A stretch of 64,000 nucleotides of DNA from Kordiimonadales bacterium IMCC3096 (GTDB lineage Bacteria; Pseudomonadota; Alphaproteobacteria; Minwuiales; Minwuiaceae), in assembly GCA_016865035.1 (NCBI GenBank), contig CP018227.1, forward strand, positions 3,439,501 through 3,503,500, in the 5' to 3' direction. Under the pieces are notes generated by a model. That model saw nothing but the letters and a program-made list of their open reading frames with translations. It searched no databases and had not been told where the DNA came from. Both the position numbers and the translations under genes were made by a program. Positions 43,412-52,670 of this stretch are shown in pieces (the stretch's first letter is position 1; each line of letters starts with the position of its first letter).

Positions 43412-43899
43412 GCAGGCCCCCGACCGTAGAGGGACCGGACGATCGGGCGCGCCACTACGAGGACTACACGGTTGGTGAAGTGGTCAATGCGCCCGGTGTG
43501 AGCCTGACGGAGAGTGACATCATCGACTTCGCCTTCCGCTACGATCCGCAGGCGTTTCATACCGATGTCGAATTCGCGAAGCAGTCAATTCACGGCGGAC
43601 TTATCGCCAGTGGCTGGCAGGTCGGCGCCGCATCCTTTCGGATGCTGATACAGAGCGGTTTCTTCGGGCGTGCGTCGATGGGGTCGTCGGGACTCAACAA
43701 CCTGCGCTGGCCCAATCCGACGCGGCCCGGGGACACGCTCTATGCCCGTGTCACGGTGCTTTCGAAGCGGGAGAGCCGCAGTCGCCCCGAACTGGGACTG
43801 GTCGAGATCGAATGCAGTGTCGAGAATCAGCGCGGTGAGGTCTGCTGCACTTGGGACACGGTTCAGATGGTGCTGAAACGGCCGGAAGCCGTGGCCTGA
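43408..43899 (+). CDS. MaoC-family (hotdog) dehydratase
   Basis: The 163-residue protein has the MaoC hotdog features: YEDYTVGEVVNAPGVSLTES near residue 17, then FAFRYDPQAFHTDVEFAKQS with the hydratase Asp/His pair (RYDPQAFH), and GGLIASGWQVGAASFRML. It probably hydrates an enoyl-CoA. The ATG overlaps the epoxide hydrolase stop. The next gene is convergent with zero gap. Confidence 0.88.
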   Translation: MSRPPTVEGPDDRARHYEDYTVGEVVNAPGVSLTESDIIDFAFRYDPQAFHTDVEFAKQSIHGGLIASGWQVGAASFRMLIQSGFFGRASMGSSGLNNLRWPNPTRPGDTLYARVTVLSKRESRSRPELGLVEIECSVENQRGEVCCTWDTVQMVLKRPEAVA

Positions 43900-44748
43900 T
43901 CAGCCTTTCCGCAGCACGAAACGACCGCCGCCCAGCCGTCCGGCCTGCACAAGACCGACGAAGGTCTCGTAGTCGTCCATGTAGCGTTCATGAACGCCGT
44001 CACCCAGGGTCTGCCGGGTGCCCCTGTTCATCGCACGATACCACTCCAGCCGTTCGGTCAGGATCGTCACCCATTGCGGGCTGAGATCGTCGTGACTGAC
44101 CAGTGACAGGCCAGCCGCCCGGAACTTGGCCTTGTAGTCAGGAACGGTCTGCAGTGTGCGCATTTCGATGCCCGCCTCCAGCGCAGCACGGTCTGTCTCA
44201 TCCAGCGCCGGACCGGCAATCAGATCGGTGAAACCGAGGCGCCCGCCGGGCTTGAGAATGCGGGCCGCCTCATTGAGCACTGCCTGCTTGTCGGGAATGT
44301 GAAGGAAGGCTTCCTGACTCAAGGCAATGTCGAGACTGTTGTCAGCGAAGGGCATGGCCTGTGCGTCGCCCTGGATCGCATCGATCTGCCGATCCATGCC
44401 GACCACGGCATTCAGTCTCTGCGCCCCGTGGCAGCGTCCGCCATGGAGGTCAAACGCGAGGAATCGCGCATGCGTGAACTTCTCGGCCAGCAACCGGGAC
44501 GGGCCGCCAACGCCGGCGCAGATGTCAATGACCCGGTCACCGTCCTGCAGCCCTGCTGCTGCCGCCAGATCGAATACCGCCGCTTCGCCGCCATAGTGAT
44601 CCTGATCGTGCGGACGCAGGTCGACAGGACGCAGTTGATCCAGATTCCTGCCCTGTTCCTTCAGCGTCAGCAGGATCTGGTCCGCATTGATCGGGTGACG
44701 GTCATACAGGGAGGCGGAGGACGCAATGGTCCCATCTTGCTGGTTCAT
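43900..44748 (-). CDS. SAM-dependent methyltransferase (class I)
   Basis: The 282-residue protein has the AdoMet site VIDICAGVGGPSRLLAEKF near residue 74 and QGDAQAMPFADNSLDIALSQ near 124, as in UbiE, sarcosine and glycine-betaine synthesis methyltransferases. An N-terminal HPINADQILLTLKEQG segment precedes the core. The substrate is unknown. It begins at the last base of the enoyl-CoA hydratase gene upstream and was probably transcribed with it. Confidence 0.85.
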   Translation of the reverse strand: MNQQDGTIASSASLYDRHPINADQILLTLKEQGRNLDQLRPVDLRPHDQDHYGGEAAVFDLAAAAGLQDGDRVIDICAGVGGPSRLLAEKFTHARFLAFDLHGGRCHGAQRLNAVVGMDRQIDAIQGDAQAMPFADNSLDIALSQEAFLHIPDKQAVLNEAARILKPGGRLGFTDLIAGPALDETDRAALEAGIEMRTLQTVPDYKAKFRAAGLSLVSHDDLSPQWVTILTERLEWYRAMNRGTRQTLGDGVHERYMDDYETFVGLVQAGRLGGGRFVLRKG

Positions 44749-45554
44749 CAGGCTGGACGGTCTCCAAAGGCAAGTGTTCCCGCGTTGTAGGCATCCAGCC
44801 TCTCCACGGCCTCGTCCTGAACCATCAGATCCATGAACAGGGTGCGTTCCAGGGCCAGCGCCTCCGGGTCCGCCGGATCGGCGGCTGCACGGGCGATGCG
44901 CTTGATGTGTGCGACGGGCAGGGGCGGGTATCCGGCGATCTTGTGCGCCACTTCCATTGCGCGGGCAACGACATCGCCCTCCACCAGTTCATTGACCAGA
45001 CCCAGTTCCGCCGCCTGCATCGGGCTGAAGGCGTCGCCCAGCAGACAGAGTTCCATCGCCTTCGCCGCGCCGATCATCTTTGCCGTGCGGGCCACGCCAC
45101 CGGCACCCGGCAGGATGCCCAGCGCGATCTCGATCTGCCCCATGCGGTAGCTGCCTGCCTTCGCATAGCGCAGGTCGCAGGCGAGCGCGAACTCGAGCCC
45201 GCCGCCCATGCAGGCCCCGTTGATGGCCGCGATATGCGGCTTCGTGCTGGCGCCGATTCGGTTGAAGATGATGTCGATGTTGCGTTCCGGCAGCATGCGC
45301 TCCGGCGAGAACTTCATCTCGCGCTTCTGCATGTGACGCGCCATGCCTGCCAGTTCATTCGTGTCGTAGTGCTTGATGAAGACGTCGGGCTGGCTGCCGG
45401 TATAGACGACGGCGCGCACGGAATCGTCACTGTCGAACTCCAGAGTCGCGGCCTCCAGGTCCTCCAGCGTGGCGCTGTTCATGAAGCCCTGCGGCGGATT
45501 GTTGAAGCGGACCAGTGCCACCGGCCCGTCCCTTTCGATCAGCAGTTGTTGCAA
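44748..45554 (-). CDS. Enoyl-CoA hydratase/isomerase family protein
   Basis: The protein of about 268 residues has a crotonase fold. The N-terminal segment is GPVALVRFNNPPQGFMNSAT. The second oxyanion site is HIAAINGACMGGGLEFALAC near 105, followed by the catalytic loop MGQIEIALGILPGAGGVART near 138, where the Glu and Gly residues are kept. It acts on acyl-CoA, probably in beta-oxidation or a related route. TTG 45554 is used because GGGGAGA lies before it; another in-frame TTG at 45581 has no ribosome site. Confidence 0.85.
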   Translation of the reverse strand: MQQLLIERDGPVALVRFNNPPQGFMNSATLEDLEAATLEFDSDDSVRAVVYTGSQPDVFIKHYDTNELAGMARHMQKREMKFSPERMLPERNIDIIFNRIGASTKPHIAAINGACMGGGLEFALACDLRYAKAGSYRMGQIEIALGILPGAGGVARTAKMIGAAKAMELCLLGDAFSPMQAAELGLVNELVEGDVVARAMEVAHKIAGYPPLPVAHIKRIARAAADPADPEALALERTLFMDLMVQDEAVERLDAYNAGTLAFGDRPA

Positions 45555-45671
45555 CGGCTCTTCTCCCCTCGCGCGATTCAATCGTCAGTGTGTCATCATT
45601 CTTGCGCGATTTGATGCTTCTTTCATCCGTTGCGGACGCAGGGCTGCATCAACAAGGGGCATGGCCAGGGC

Positions 45672-47042
45672 ATGAGCGCGGAAAATTCGACAATCTGGAA
45701 CGGGCACTGGATGCGCCTGCTGCGGCTTGGATTGTTCCTGGCTGTACCGAGTGCCGCCATGTTTGGTGGCCTGAGCGTGAATTCCGCAATCCAGCCGCTG
45801 ACGGCGCTGGCTTGCTGGGTGCTGCTGAATCTGACGATGCTGGGCATGCTGCATTACCTGCTGCGGGAGAACGCGGCGCTGAAGGCGTGGCAACGGCGCC
45901 CGGCCAACACCCGCGACTATGCCGCCGCGGTCGAACGACTGGGCAGTGATCTGGCGGAGGCGCGGGCGCGCAGCCAGGCTGACGCCGCCGCACTTCGTGC
46001 CATTCTGGACGGGATCGAGCGACCCGTTCTGACGTTCGACGTCCGCCGACGCCTGGAATTCATGAACCTGGCGGCAAAATCCCTGTTCGGATCAGGGCTG
46101 GAGGGGCGCGATATCGCTGCCGCGCTGCGTCATCCCGATGTCCTGCAGGCCATCGACAGGTCGGTCAGTGACCGGGTCTCCCGCGCTGCGGAGTTCCCGG
46201 TGTTCGCGCCGGTCCGGCGCCGGTTCCGGGTATCCATCGATGCCCTGCCGGCACGGTTCGCGGGCGGGCAGGGGTTCGTGGCGGCCGTGGATGATGTGAC
46301 CGACAGTCGACAGGTGCAGGAAATGCGTTCCGGCTTCGTCGCCGATGTCAGTCATGAACTGCGTACACCGCTGGCCGCCGTGCTGAGCATTGTCGATACG
46401 CTGCAGGGCCCGGCGCGCAATGATCCGGTGGCCCAGACCCGGTTCCTCGACATCCTGCGGGAGCAATCCGACCGCATGGCCCGCCTGGTGGATGATCTGC
46501 TGGCCCTGAGCCGAATCGAGATGAACGAGCATCAGCCGCCGCGCGACAGGGTCAATCTGGCCGGTGTGCTGGACGAGGTCTGCGAGAGCCTGGACCTGCT
46601 GGCCCAGGCGCGGGAGATGCGGCTGGAATGTGCGTTTGCACCCGAACTGCCTGTCGCGGGGGATCGGGACGAACTGGTGCGCCTGTTCCAGAACCTGATC
46701 GACAATGGAATCAAGTACGGGGACAGGGGCACACCCGTGCGTGTCACGGCGGCGGTTGAAGACGGATACATACAGGTGGATGTGCGCGATCAGGGGGCCG
46801 GAATCGCGCGCGAACAGATACCGCGACTGACGGAACGCTTCTACCGCACCGACCGGGCCCGCAGTCGCGCGGCAGGCGGGACGGGGCTGGGATTGGCAAT
46901 CGTCAAGCACATCGTTTCAAGGCATCGGGGAGAGCTTTCCATCCGCTCCCAGCAGGGCGAGGGGTCGTGTTTCTCGGTCAGGTTGCCCTGCTGCGAACCG
47001 ATGCTGGCGACCGCGCCGGAGCAGAGACTCGACCAGGCCTGA
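45672..47042 (+). CDS. phoR: Phosphate-regulon sensor histidine kinase
   Basis: The 456-residue protein has two N-terminal membrane helices (residues about 14-60), a PAS domain (about 100-205), the phospho-acceptor helix SHELRTPLAAVLSIVDTLQG near 228, and the ATPase domain with NLIDNGIKYGDRG near 341, DQGAGIAREQIP near 373 and GGTGLGLAIVKHI near 401. It is divergent from the enoyl-CoA hydratase gene and heads the pst-pho block. It phosphorylates PhoB when phosphate is low. Position upstream of pstS is the common alphaproteobacterial order. Confidence 0.92.
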   Translation: MSAENSTIWNGHWMRLLRLGLFLAVPSAAMFGGLSVNSAIQPLTALACWVLLNLTMLGMLHYLLRENAALKAWQRRPANTRDYAAAVERLGSDLAEARARSQADAAALRAILDGIERPVLTFDVRRRLEFMNLAAKSLFGSGLEGRDIAAALRHPDVLQAIDRSVSDRVSRAAEFPVFAPVRRRFRVSIDALPARFAGGQGFVAAVDDVTDSRQVQEMRSGFVADVSHELRTPLAAVLSIVDTLQGPARNDPVAQTRFLDILREQSDRMARLVDDLLALSRIEMNEHQPPRDRVNLAGVLDEVCESLDLLAQAREMRLECAFAPELPVAGDRDELVRLFQNLIDNGIKYGDRGTPVRVTAAVEDGYIQVDVRDQGAGIAREQIPRLTERFYRTDRARSRAAGGTGLGLAIVKHIVSRHRGELSIRSQQGEGSCFSVRLPCCEPMLATAPEQRLDQA

Positions 47043-47051
47043 TTTTATCTC

Positions 47052-47122
47052 GTGTCATGTATCAGAAAAATTACATAACCAATTAAAAAAGAAAGAAAAT
47101 ATAAGCGTCACATTTGTGAAAC
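47052..47122 (+). promoter_or_regulatory. Candidate PhoB-binding region upstream of pstS
   Basis: In the 128-base AT-rich gap before pstS, GTGTCAT (47052-47058) matches the PhoB half-site CTGTCAT at six of seven bases. GCGTCAC (47105-47111) and GTGAAAC (47116-47122) are two weaker half-site-like units in the same orientation, 11 bases apart start to start. The region is where PhoB activation is expected, but the exact sites are uncertain. Confidence 0.45.
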
Positions 47123-47170
47123 ATTGCGTGCGTAGAAGCCTCCTTACTTTCCGATCTCCAGGAGGTTCAA

Positions 47171-48199
47171 GTGATCAAGAAAGTTGTACTCGCGGCGAGC
47201 GTCGCGATGGTTTTTGCCGGTGCCGCACATGCGCGGGACCAGATTCAGATCGTCGGTTCATCGACGGTGTTCCCCTTCTCCACGGCGGTGGCTGAGGCAT
47301 TCGGTCAGAAGACCGGTTTCGCAACGCCGGTTGTCGAATCAACCGGTTCCGGTGGCGGCATGAAGCTGTTCTGCGCCGGTGTCGGCACGGGTCACCCCGA
47401 CATCACCAATGCCTCGCGTCGCATCAAGTCCTCCGAGGTCGAGCTGTGCGCCAAGAATGGCGTCGCGGACATCACCGAGGTCAAGGTCGGCTATGACGGT
47501 ATCGTCATCGCCAACGCGATCGAGGCCCCGGCCTATGACCTGAGCCTGCGCGACCTCTATCTGGCGCTGGCCAAGGACATCCCGACCGAGGATGGCAAGT
47601 GGATCCCGAACCCGAACAAGACCTGGAAGGATGTGAACGCATCCCTGCCGGCCGTGAAGATCGAGGTTCTGGGCCCCCCGCCGACCTCCGGCACGCGTGA
47701 CGCCTTCGTCGAGCTCGCCATGGAAGGCGGCTGCAAGACCTTCGGCTGGGTCAAGGACCTGAAGAAGAAGGACAAGAACGCCTACAAGACCGGTTGCCAC
47801 ACGGTTCGTGAGGACGGCGGTTATGTGGACGCGGGCGAGAACGACAACCTGATGGTTCAGAAGCTGACCTCCAACCCGGATGCGCTGGCCATCTTTGGCT
47901 TCTCCTTCCTCGACCAGAACGCCGACAAGGTGAAGGGCGCCACGGTTGGCGGTGTCGCGCCGGAGTTCGAGCTGATCGCTGACGGTTCCTACCCTGTCAG
48001 CCGTGCGCTGTTCTTCTACGTGAAGCAGGCTCACATCGGTGTCGTTCCGGGCATCGAGGAATATGTGGCCGAGTTCACCAGTGAAGCGGCCTGGGGCAAT
48101 GAGGGCTACCTGACGGACAAGGGTCTGATCCCGATGTCCGATGCCGAGCGGGCCGAATGGAGCGCGTCGGCGAAGGGCAACGCCAAGCTGTCCATGTAA
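47171..48199 (+). CDS. pstS: Phosphate-binding protein of the Pst transporter
   Basis: The 342-residue protein starts at GTG 47171 with GGAGG five bases upstream and has a signal peptide (VVLAASVAMVFAGAAHA, cut near residue 21). The mature protein begins with QIQIVGSSTVFPFSTAV, the phosphate loop, and has STGSGGGMKLFCAGVGTGHP near 58 and GPPPTSGTRDAFVELAMEGG near 169. It is the periplasmic receptor for phosphate. A strong stem-loop follows its stop, which may let pstS be expressed more than the rest of the operon. Confidence 0.95.
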   Translation: MIKKVVLAASVAMVFAGAAHARDQIQIVGSSTVFPFSTAVAEAFGQKTGFATPVVESTGSGGGMKLFCAGVGTGHPDITNASRRIKSSEVELCAKNGVADITEVKVGYDGIVIANAIEAPAYDLSLRDLYLALAKDIPTEDGKWIPNPNKTWKDVNASLPAVKIEVLGPPPTSGTRDAFVELAMEGGCKTFGWVKDLKKKDKNAYKTGCHTVREDGGYVDAGENDNLMVQKLTSNPDALAIFGFSFLDQNADKVKGATVGGVAPEFELIADGSYPVSRALFFYVKQAHIGVVPGIEEYVAEFTSEAAWGNEGYLTDKGLIPMSDAERAEWSASAKGNAKLSM

Positions 48200-48216
48200 G
48201 CAGGTCACGATGATAC

Positions 48217-48247
48217 GGGACCGGAGCCTCCGTCAGGTTCCGGTCCC
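48217..48247 (+). terminator. Hairpin after pstS
   Basis: Arms 48217-48225 and 48239-48247 form a perfect 9-pair stem around 13 bases, 18 bases after the pstS stop. No T-run follows. It may cause partial termination or protect the pstS message from degradation, raising receptor levels over the permeases. Confidence 0.5.
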
Positions 48248-48294
48248 AATCTTCGGGTTCTCGTCCTGAGAATTCTGACGCGATCTGCCGCATT

Positions 48295-48323
48295 TCATAC
48301 CAGCGTCATCCGCGTTGGTATGA
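48295..48323 (+). repeat. Second inverted repeat between pstS and pstC
   Basis: TCATACCAGCG (48295-48305) and CGTTGGTATGA (48313-48323) pair at ten of eleven positions around a 7-base loop. It lies 56 bases before the pstC start. It could be an RNA stem in the operon leader or an operator; the sequence alone does not decide. Confidence 0.4.
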
Positions 48324-48378
48324 TGTTCGGCATGTCAGGTGGCCCGGGCGACTATCCCGTCAATCAGTTTGGACGCGC

Positions 48379-49761
48379 ATGATGATCTACTGGATTGCAC
48401 TCGCCGCGCTTGCCGCGACCTGGCTCTTTTCCTGGAAGCTTGGTCAGGGGCAGGCCCGGGCCATCATCGCCGGCGGCCAGCGCATGCACTCCCTGCCGGG
48501 GCACTACGGCAGCTACAGCGCGCTCTGGGCGGTTGTTCCGGCGCTGATGGTGCTGCTGATCTGGTCGATCTTTCAGCCAATGGTCATCGACGGGATGATC
48601 GTCGCCAGTCTGCCGCAGGACAAGCAGGCCCTCGACGACCTCTTCCTCAACGCGCTGGTCAATGACATCCGCAACATGTCCGTCGGCAATGCGGTGCGCG
48701 ATGCGGACGATCCGGTGGTAATCGAGGCTGCATCGCTGCTTGGCGACTGGCAGATGACATCGAACATCCTGCTCGCTGTCCTGATCGCTGCACTGGTCAT
48801 TCTCGGGCTGGTGATCAGCCGTCGGCAGATCGCGCCCGAACTGCGCGCCCGCAACCGCGTTGAGCGCTTCGTGATGGTGCTGCTGATCATGTCGTCCACC
48901 ATTGCAGTGATCACGACGGTCGGAATCGTCATGTCGCTGCTCTACGAGAGCATCGAGTTCTTCCGTCGGGTGCCGTTCTACGAGTTCCTGTTCGGCCTGC
49001 ACTGGTCGCCGCAGACGGCGCTTCGCGCCGACCAGGTCGGCGGTTCCGGTTCCTTCGGTGCGATCCCGATCTTCATGGGTACGCTGCTGATCAGCACCAT
49101 CGCGCTGGCCATTGCCGCGCCGATCGGGCTGTTTTCCGCGATCTACATGGCCGAGTTCTCGTCGCCGCGCGCGCGCGCCGTCATCAAGCCGCTGCTGGAG
49201 ATCCTGGCGGGCGTTCCGACGGTGGTCTATGGCTTCTTTGCCGCCCTGCTGGTTGCGCCGCTGCTGCGCGACTCCGGTGCGGCGCTCGGCATAGGCATTG
49301 ATTCGGAGAGTGCGCTGGCCGCCGGTCTGGTGATGGGCGTGATGATCATTCCGTTCGTTTCATCGCTCTCCGATGACGTGATCACGGCGGTTCCGAGGTC
49401 GCTTCGTGAAGGCTCCTACGGTCTGGGCGCGACGCGTGCCGAAACCATTCGTCAGGTGATTGTCCCGGCGGCACTGCCTGGCATCGTCGGCGCGCTGCTG
49501 CTCGCGGCGTCCCGCGCCATCGGTGAGACCATGATCGTCGTCATGGCGGCGGGGCTGACCGCCAACCTGACAGCCAACCCCTTCGAGGCGGTGACCACGG
49601 TCACCGTGCAGATCGTCACCCTGCTCACGGGCGATCAGGAGTTCGACAGCGCCAAGACGCTATCTGCCTTTGCGCTCGGTCTTCTGCTGTTCGTCGTCAC
49701 GCTGGCGCTGAATGTTCTCGCGCTCAGGATCGTGCGGAAATATCGGGAAAAATATGACTGA
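48379..49761 (+). CDS. pstC: Phosphate ABC transporter permease PstC
   Basis: The 460-residue protein is longer than the usual E. coli PstC. It has an N-terminal helix plus a periplasmic segment and a second helix (LLAVLIAALVILGLVISRRQ) before the typical six-helix permease domain (about 235-455), with the ATPase-contact loop SSLSDDVITAVPRSLREGSY near 325. It forms the phosphate channel with PstA. Its end overlaps the pstA start by eight bases. Confidence 0.93.
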   Translation: MMIYWIALAALAATWLFSWKLGQGQARAIIAGGQRMHSLPGHYGSYSALWAVVPALMVLLIWSIFQPMVIDGMIVASLPQDKQALDDLFLNALVNDIRNMSVGNAVRDADDPVVIEAASLLGDWQMTSNILLAVLIAALVILGLVISRRQIAPELRARNRVERFVMVLLIMSSTIAVITTVGIVMSLLYESIEFFRRVPFYEFLFGLHWSPQTALRADQVGGSGSFGAIPIFMGTLLISTIALAIAAPIGLFSAIYMAEFSSPRARAVIKPLLEILAGVPTVVYGFFAALLVAPLLRDSGAALGIGIDSESALAAGLVMGVMIIPFVSSLSDDVITAVPRSLREGSYGLGATRAETIRQVIVPAALPGIVGALLLAASRAIGETMIVVMAAGLTANLTANPFEAVTTVTVQIVTLLTGDQEFDSAKTLSAFALGLLLFVVTLALNVLALRIVRKYREKYD

Positions 49762-51082
49762 GACAGCCATGAGCGGAAATCGGGAAGGCCGTGGACGGAT
49801 GAGCCGCAGCGACACCATGGAAACCGTGCGCAAGGGATTGCGTTCGCGATATGCGGCTGAGCGACGCTTCATCTGGTACGGTCGCGGGGCAATTGCCGTC
49901 GCGCTGGGGTTCCTGGTGCTTCTGGTGGGGTCGATCCTGATCAAGGGTGCCTCCGTCGTCACCCAGACACACATCAGGCTGACGGTCGAACTGCCACTGG
50001 AGACCTTCTCGAAGAACGGGGTGGTGACGGCGGAATCGATCGGGGCCGCCAATTATGTCGGTCTGGTGAAATCATCCCTGCGCGATCTCTTCCCCGACGT
50101 GTCCGGTCGCCGCGACAAGCGCGCGCTCGACAGCCTGATCAGTTCCGGTGCGCCCTATGAGCTGCGGGACCATGTCCTGGCCAATCCCGAACTGGTCGGT
50201 CAGAGCATCGATATCTGGCTGTCGGCCAGCGACGACATCGACATGCTCGACAAGGGCTACATCGACCGTGACATCGACTCCACGGGCCGACGCGTCACCG
50301 ACAAGCAGATCGGATGGTACGACAAGTTGATTGCGGACGGACGTCTGGAACGGCAGTTCAACACGACGTTCTTCACGTCGGGCGACAGCCGTGAACCGGA
50401 ACAGGCCGGCATCTGGGGTGCCGCGCTCGGGTCGTTCTATACCCTGATGGTGACCCTGTTGCTGGCCTTTCCGCTGGGGGTGACGACGGCGGTCTATCTG
50501 GAAGAATTCGCGCCCAAGAACAAGTGGACGGACCTGATCGAGGTCAACATCAACAACCTCGCCGCCGTGCCGTCGATCATCTTTGGCCTGCTGGGGCTCG
50601 CGGTGTTCCTGAACATCATCGGTCTGCCACGCTCCGCACCGCTGGCCGGTGGTGTGGTGCTCGCCCTGATGACCTTGCCGACCATCATTATCGCCGGTCG
50701 TGCCGCCCTGAAGGCGGTGCCGCCGTCGATCCGGGAGGCGGCGCTGGGCGTCGGTGCCTCCCGCCTCCAGACGGTGACCCACCATGTCCTGCCACTGGCC
50801 ATGCCGGGCATGCTGACCGGATCGATCATCGGCATGGCGCAGGCCCTGGGCGAGACGGCACCGCTGCTGATGATCGGCATGGTCGCCTTCATCGTTGATC
50901 TGCCGGGGGGGCCGCTGGATCCGGCGACCGTCCTGCCGGTGCAGGTCTATATCTGGGCCGACAGCCCGGAACGCGCCTTCGTTGAGCGGACTTCGGCAGG
51001 GATCATTGTCCTGCTGCTGTTCCTTGTAGTGATGAACCTGAGTGCAGTGATGCTGCGCAAGCGCTTCGAGCGCCGTTGGTAG
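49754..51082 (+). CDS. pstA: Phosphate ABC transporter permease PstA with periplasmic insertion
   Basis: The 442-residue protein has a first helix (GRGAIAVALGFLVLLVGSIL, about 38-57), then a periplasmic stretch of about 165 residues of the DUF3333 type, before the five-helix permease core (about 228-438). Its contact loop is IAGRAALKAVPPSIREAALG. This insertion is typical of alphaproteobacterial PstA. ATG 49754 overlaps the pstC end; a second in-frame ATG lies at 49769. Confidence 0.93.
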   Translation: MTETAMSGNREGRGRMSRSDTMETVRKGLRSRYAAERRFIWYGRGAIAVALGFLVLLVGSILIKGASVVTQTHIRLTVELPLETFSKNGVVTAESIGAANYVGLVKSSLRDLFPDVSGRRDKRALDSLISSGAPYELRDHVLANPELVGQSIDIWLSASDDIDMLDKGYIDRDIDSTGRRVTDKQIGWYDKLIADGRLERQFNTTFFTSGDSREPEQAGIWGAALGSFYTLMVTLLLAFPLGVTTAVYLEEFAPKNKWTDLIEVNINNLAAVPSIIFGLLGLAVFLNIIGLPRSAPLAGGVVLALMTLPTIIIAGRAALKAVPPSIREAALGVGASRLQTVTHHVLPLAMPGMLTGSIIGMAQALGETAPLLMIGMVAFIVDLPGGPLDPATVLPVQVYIWADSPERAFVERTSAGIIVLLLFLVVMNLSAVMLRKRFERRW

Positions 51083-51097
51083 GGATTGGGTGAAGAG

Positions 51098-51892
51098 ATG
51101 ACGATGACAGACACCTTGCCTCAGGACGAGGACCTCCGCACAGCGATCGTCGCCGACGGCGTGAACGTCTACTATGGCGAGAAGCAGGCGCTGTTCGATG
51201 TCGATCTGGATATCAAGCAGAACCAGGTCACGGCGCTGATCGGCCCGTCGGGCTGCGGCAAGTCCACATTCCTGCGGTGCATCAATCGCATGAACGACGT
51301 GATCGACGGCTGCCGCGTGGAAGGCCGGATCGCGCTGGACGGGGACGATATCTACGACCGCAGTGTCGACGTGGTGCAGTTGCGCGCCCGCATCGGCATG
51401 GTGTTCCAGAAGCCCAATCCGTTCCCCAAGTCGATCTTCGACAATGTCTCCTACGGTCCGCGCATCCACGGCATTGCCGAGCGGAAGGCGGATCTGGAGG
51501 AGATCGTGCACGACAGCCTGGTGCGCGCCGGACTGTGGAACGAGGTCGCGGATCGGCTGAATGAACCGGGGACGGGGCTTTCCGGCGGTCAGCAGCAGCG
51601 GCTGTGCATCGCCCGCGCCATTGCCGTGCGCCCCGACGTGATTCTGATGGACGAGCCCTGTTCGGCGCTTGATCCGATCGCGACGGCGCGGATCGAGGAA
51701 CTGATCGACGACCTGCGGGAGAACTACACGATCGTCATCGTCACCCATTCGATGCAGCAGGCCGCGCGCGTCTCGCAGCGCACGGCCTTCTTCCATCTGG
51801 GCAATCTGGTGGAATTCGGCCCGACGGACCAGATATTCACCTCGCCCAGGGACAAGCGCACCGAATCCTACATCACCGGCCGTATCGGCTGA
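51098..51892 (+). CDS. pstB: Phosphate ABC transporter ATPase
   Basis: The protein of about 264 residues has Walker [10 protein letters not shown] near 49, the PstB-type [20 protein letters not shown] near 104, signature LSGGQQQR near 163 and Walker [13 protein letters not shown] near 183. It powers phosphate import and takes part in signalling to PhoR. The start is ATG 51098 or 51104; GAAGAG lies best for the latter. Confidence 0.95.
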   Translation: MTMTDTLPQDEDLRTAIVADGVNVYYGEKQALFDVDLDIKQNQVTALIGPSGCGKSTFLRCINRMNDVIDGCRVEGRIALDGDDIYDRSVDVVQLRARIGMVFQKPNPFPKSIFDNVSYGPRIHGIAERKADLEEIVHDSLVRAGLWNEVADRLNEPGTGLSGGQQQRLCIARAIAVRPDVILMDEPCSALDPIATARIEELIDDLRENYTIVIVTHSMQQAARVSQRTAFFHLGNLVEFGPTDQIFTSPRDKRTESYITGRIG

Positions 51893-51921
51893 GGGACGGC
51901 AATCTGCTGGAGGCAGGAACC

Positions 51922-52662
51922 ATGGCGACAAACGAAGGCAATTCCGCGCCGCATATCATGTCGGCCTATGAGGACGAGCTGGAACAGCTCAACAATCTGG
52001 TGCTGGAGATGGGCGGTCGGATCGAGATCCAGCTCTCCGGCGCGATCCGGGCAATGGTGAAACGCGACAGCGATGCCGCAGAGGACCTGATCGCCCAGGA
52101 CAGGGAAGTCGACGTGCTGGAGGAGAAGATCAACGATCTGGCGGTCCGCACGCTGGCCCTGCGTCAGCCCATGGCCGGTGACCTGCGTATCATTGTTTCG
52201 GTCATCAAGATCGCCGGCGATCTGGAGCGCTTTGGCGACTATGCCAAGAACATCGCGAAGCGCACGCTGGTGGTGAACCAGTCCCCCCCCATCCGTGCCA
52301 CCAGCTCCATTCCCCGCATGGCGGAACTGGTGCAGCGCATGCTGGACGGCGTGCTGAAGGCCTTCATCAACCGCGATGCGGAGATGGCAAAGTCCATCTG
52401 GGTACAGGATGCGGAAGTGGACGAGAGCTACAACAGCCTGTTCCGCGAATTGCTGACCTACATGATGGAAGACCCGCGCAACATCAGCGCGGCTACCCAT
52501 CTGCTGTTCGTCGCCAAGAATATCGAGCGGATGGGCGATCTGGTGACCAATGTCGCGGAGACGATACACTTCGTTGCCGAGGGCGAACGCATGGACCAGG
52601 AGCGTCCGAAGCGCGACATGACAAGCCTTACCGATGTTCCCATGACCGAAGACAATGCGTGA
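51922..52662 (+). CDS. phoU: Phosphate signalling protein PhoU
   Basis: The 246-residue protein is made of two repeated three-helix bundles (about 15-120 and 125-225). It has the repeat motifs DREVDVLEEKINDLAVRTLA and DLRIIVSVIKIAGDLERFGD in the first, and HLLFVAKNIERMGDLVTNVA in the second. It links PstB to PhoR and turns the response off when phosphate is plentiful. GGAGG precedes the ATG. phoB follows after eight bases. Confidence 0.95.
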   Translation: MATNEGNSAPHIMSAYEDELEQLNNLVLEMGGRIEIQLSGAIRAMVKRDSDAAEDLIAQDREVDVLEEKINDLAVRTLALRQPMAGDLRIIVSVIKIAGDLERFGDYAKNIAKRTLVVNQSPPIRATSSIPRMAELVQRMLDGVLKAFINRDAEMAKSIWVQDAEVDESYNSLFRELLTYMMEDPRNISAATHLLFVAKNIERMGDLVTNVAETIHFVAEGERMDQERPKRDMTSLTDVPMTEDNA

Positions 52663-52670
52663 GTTGACCA

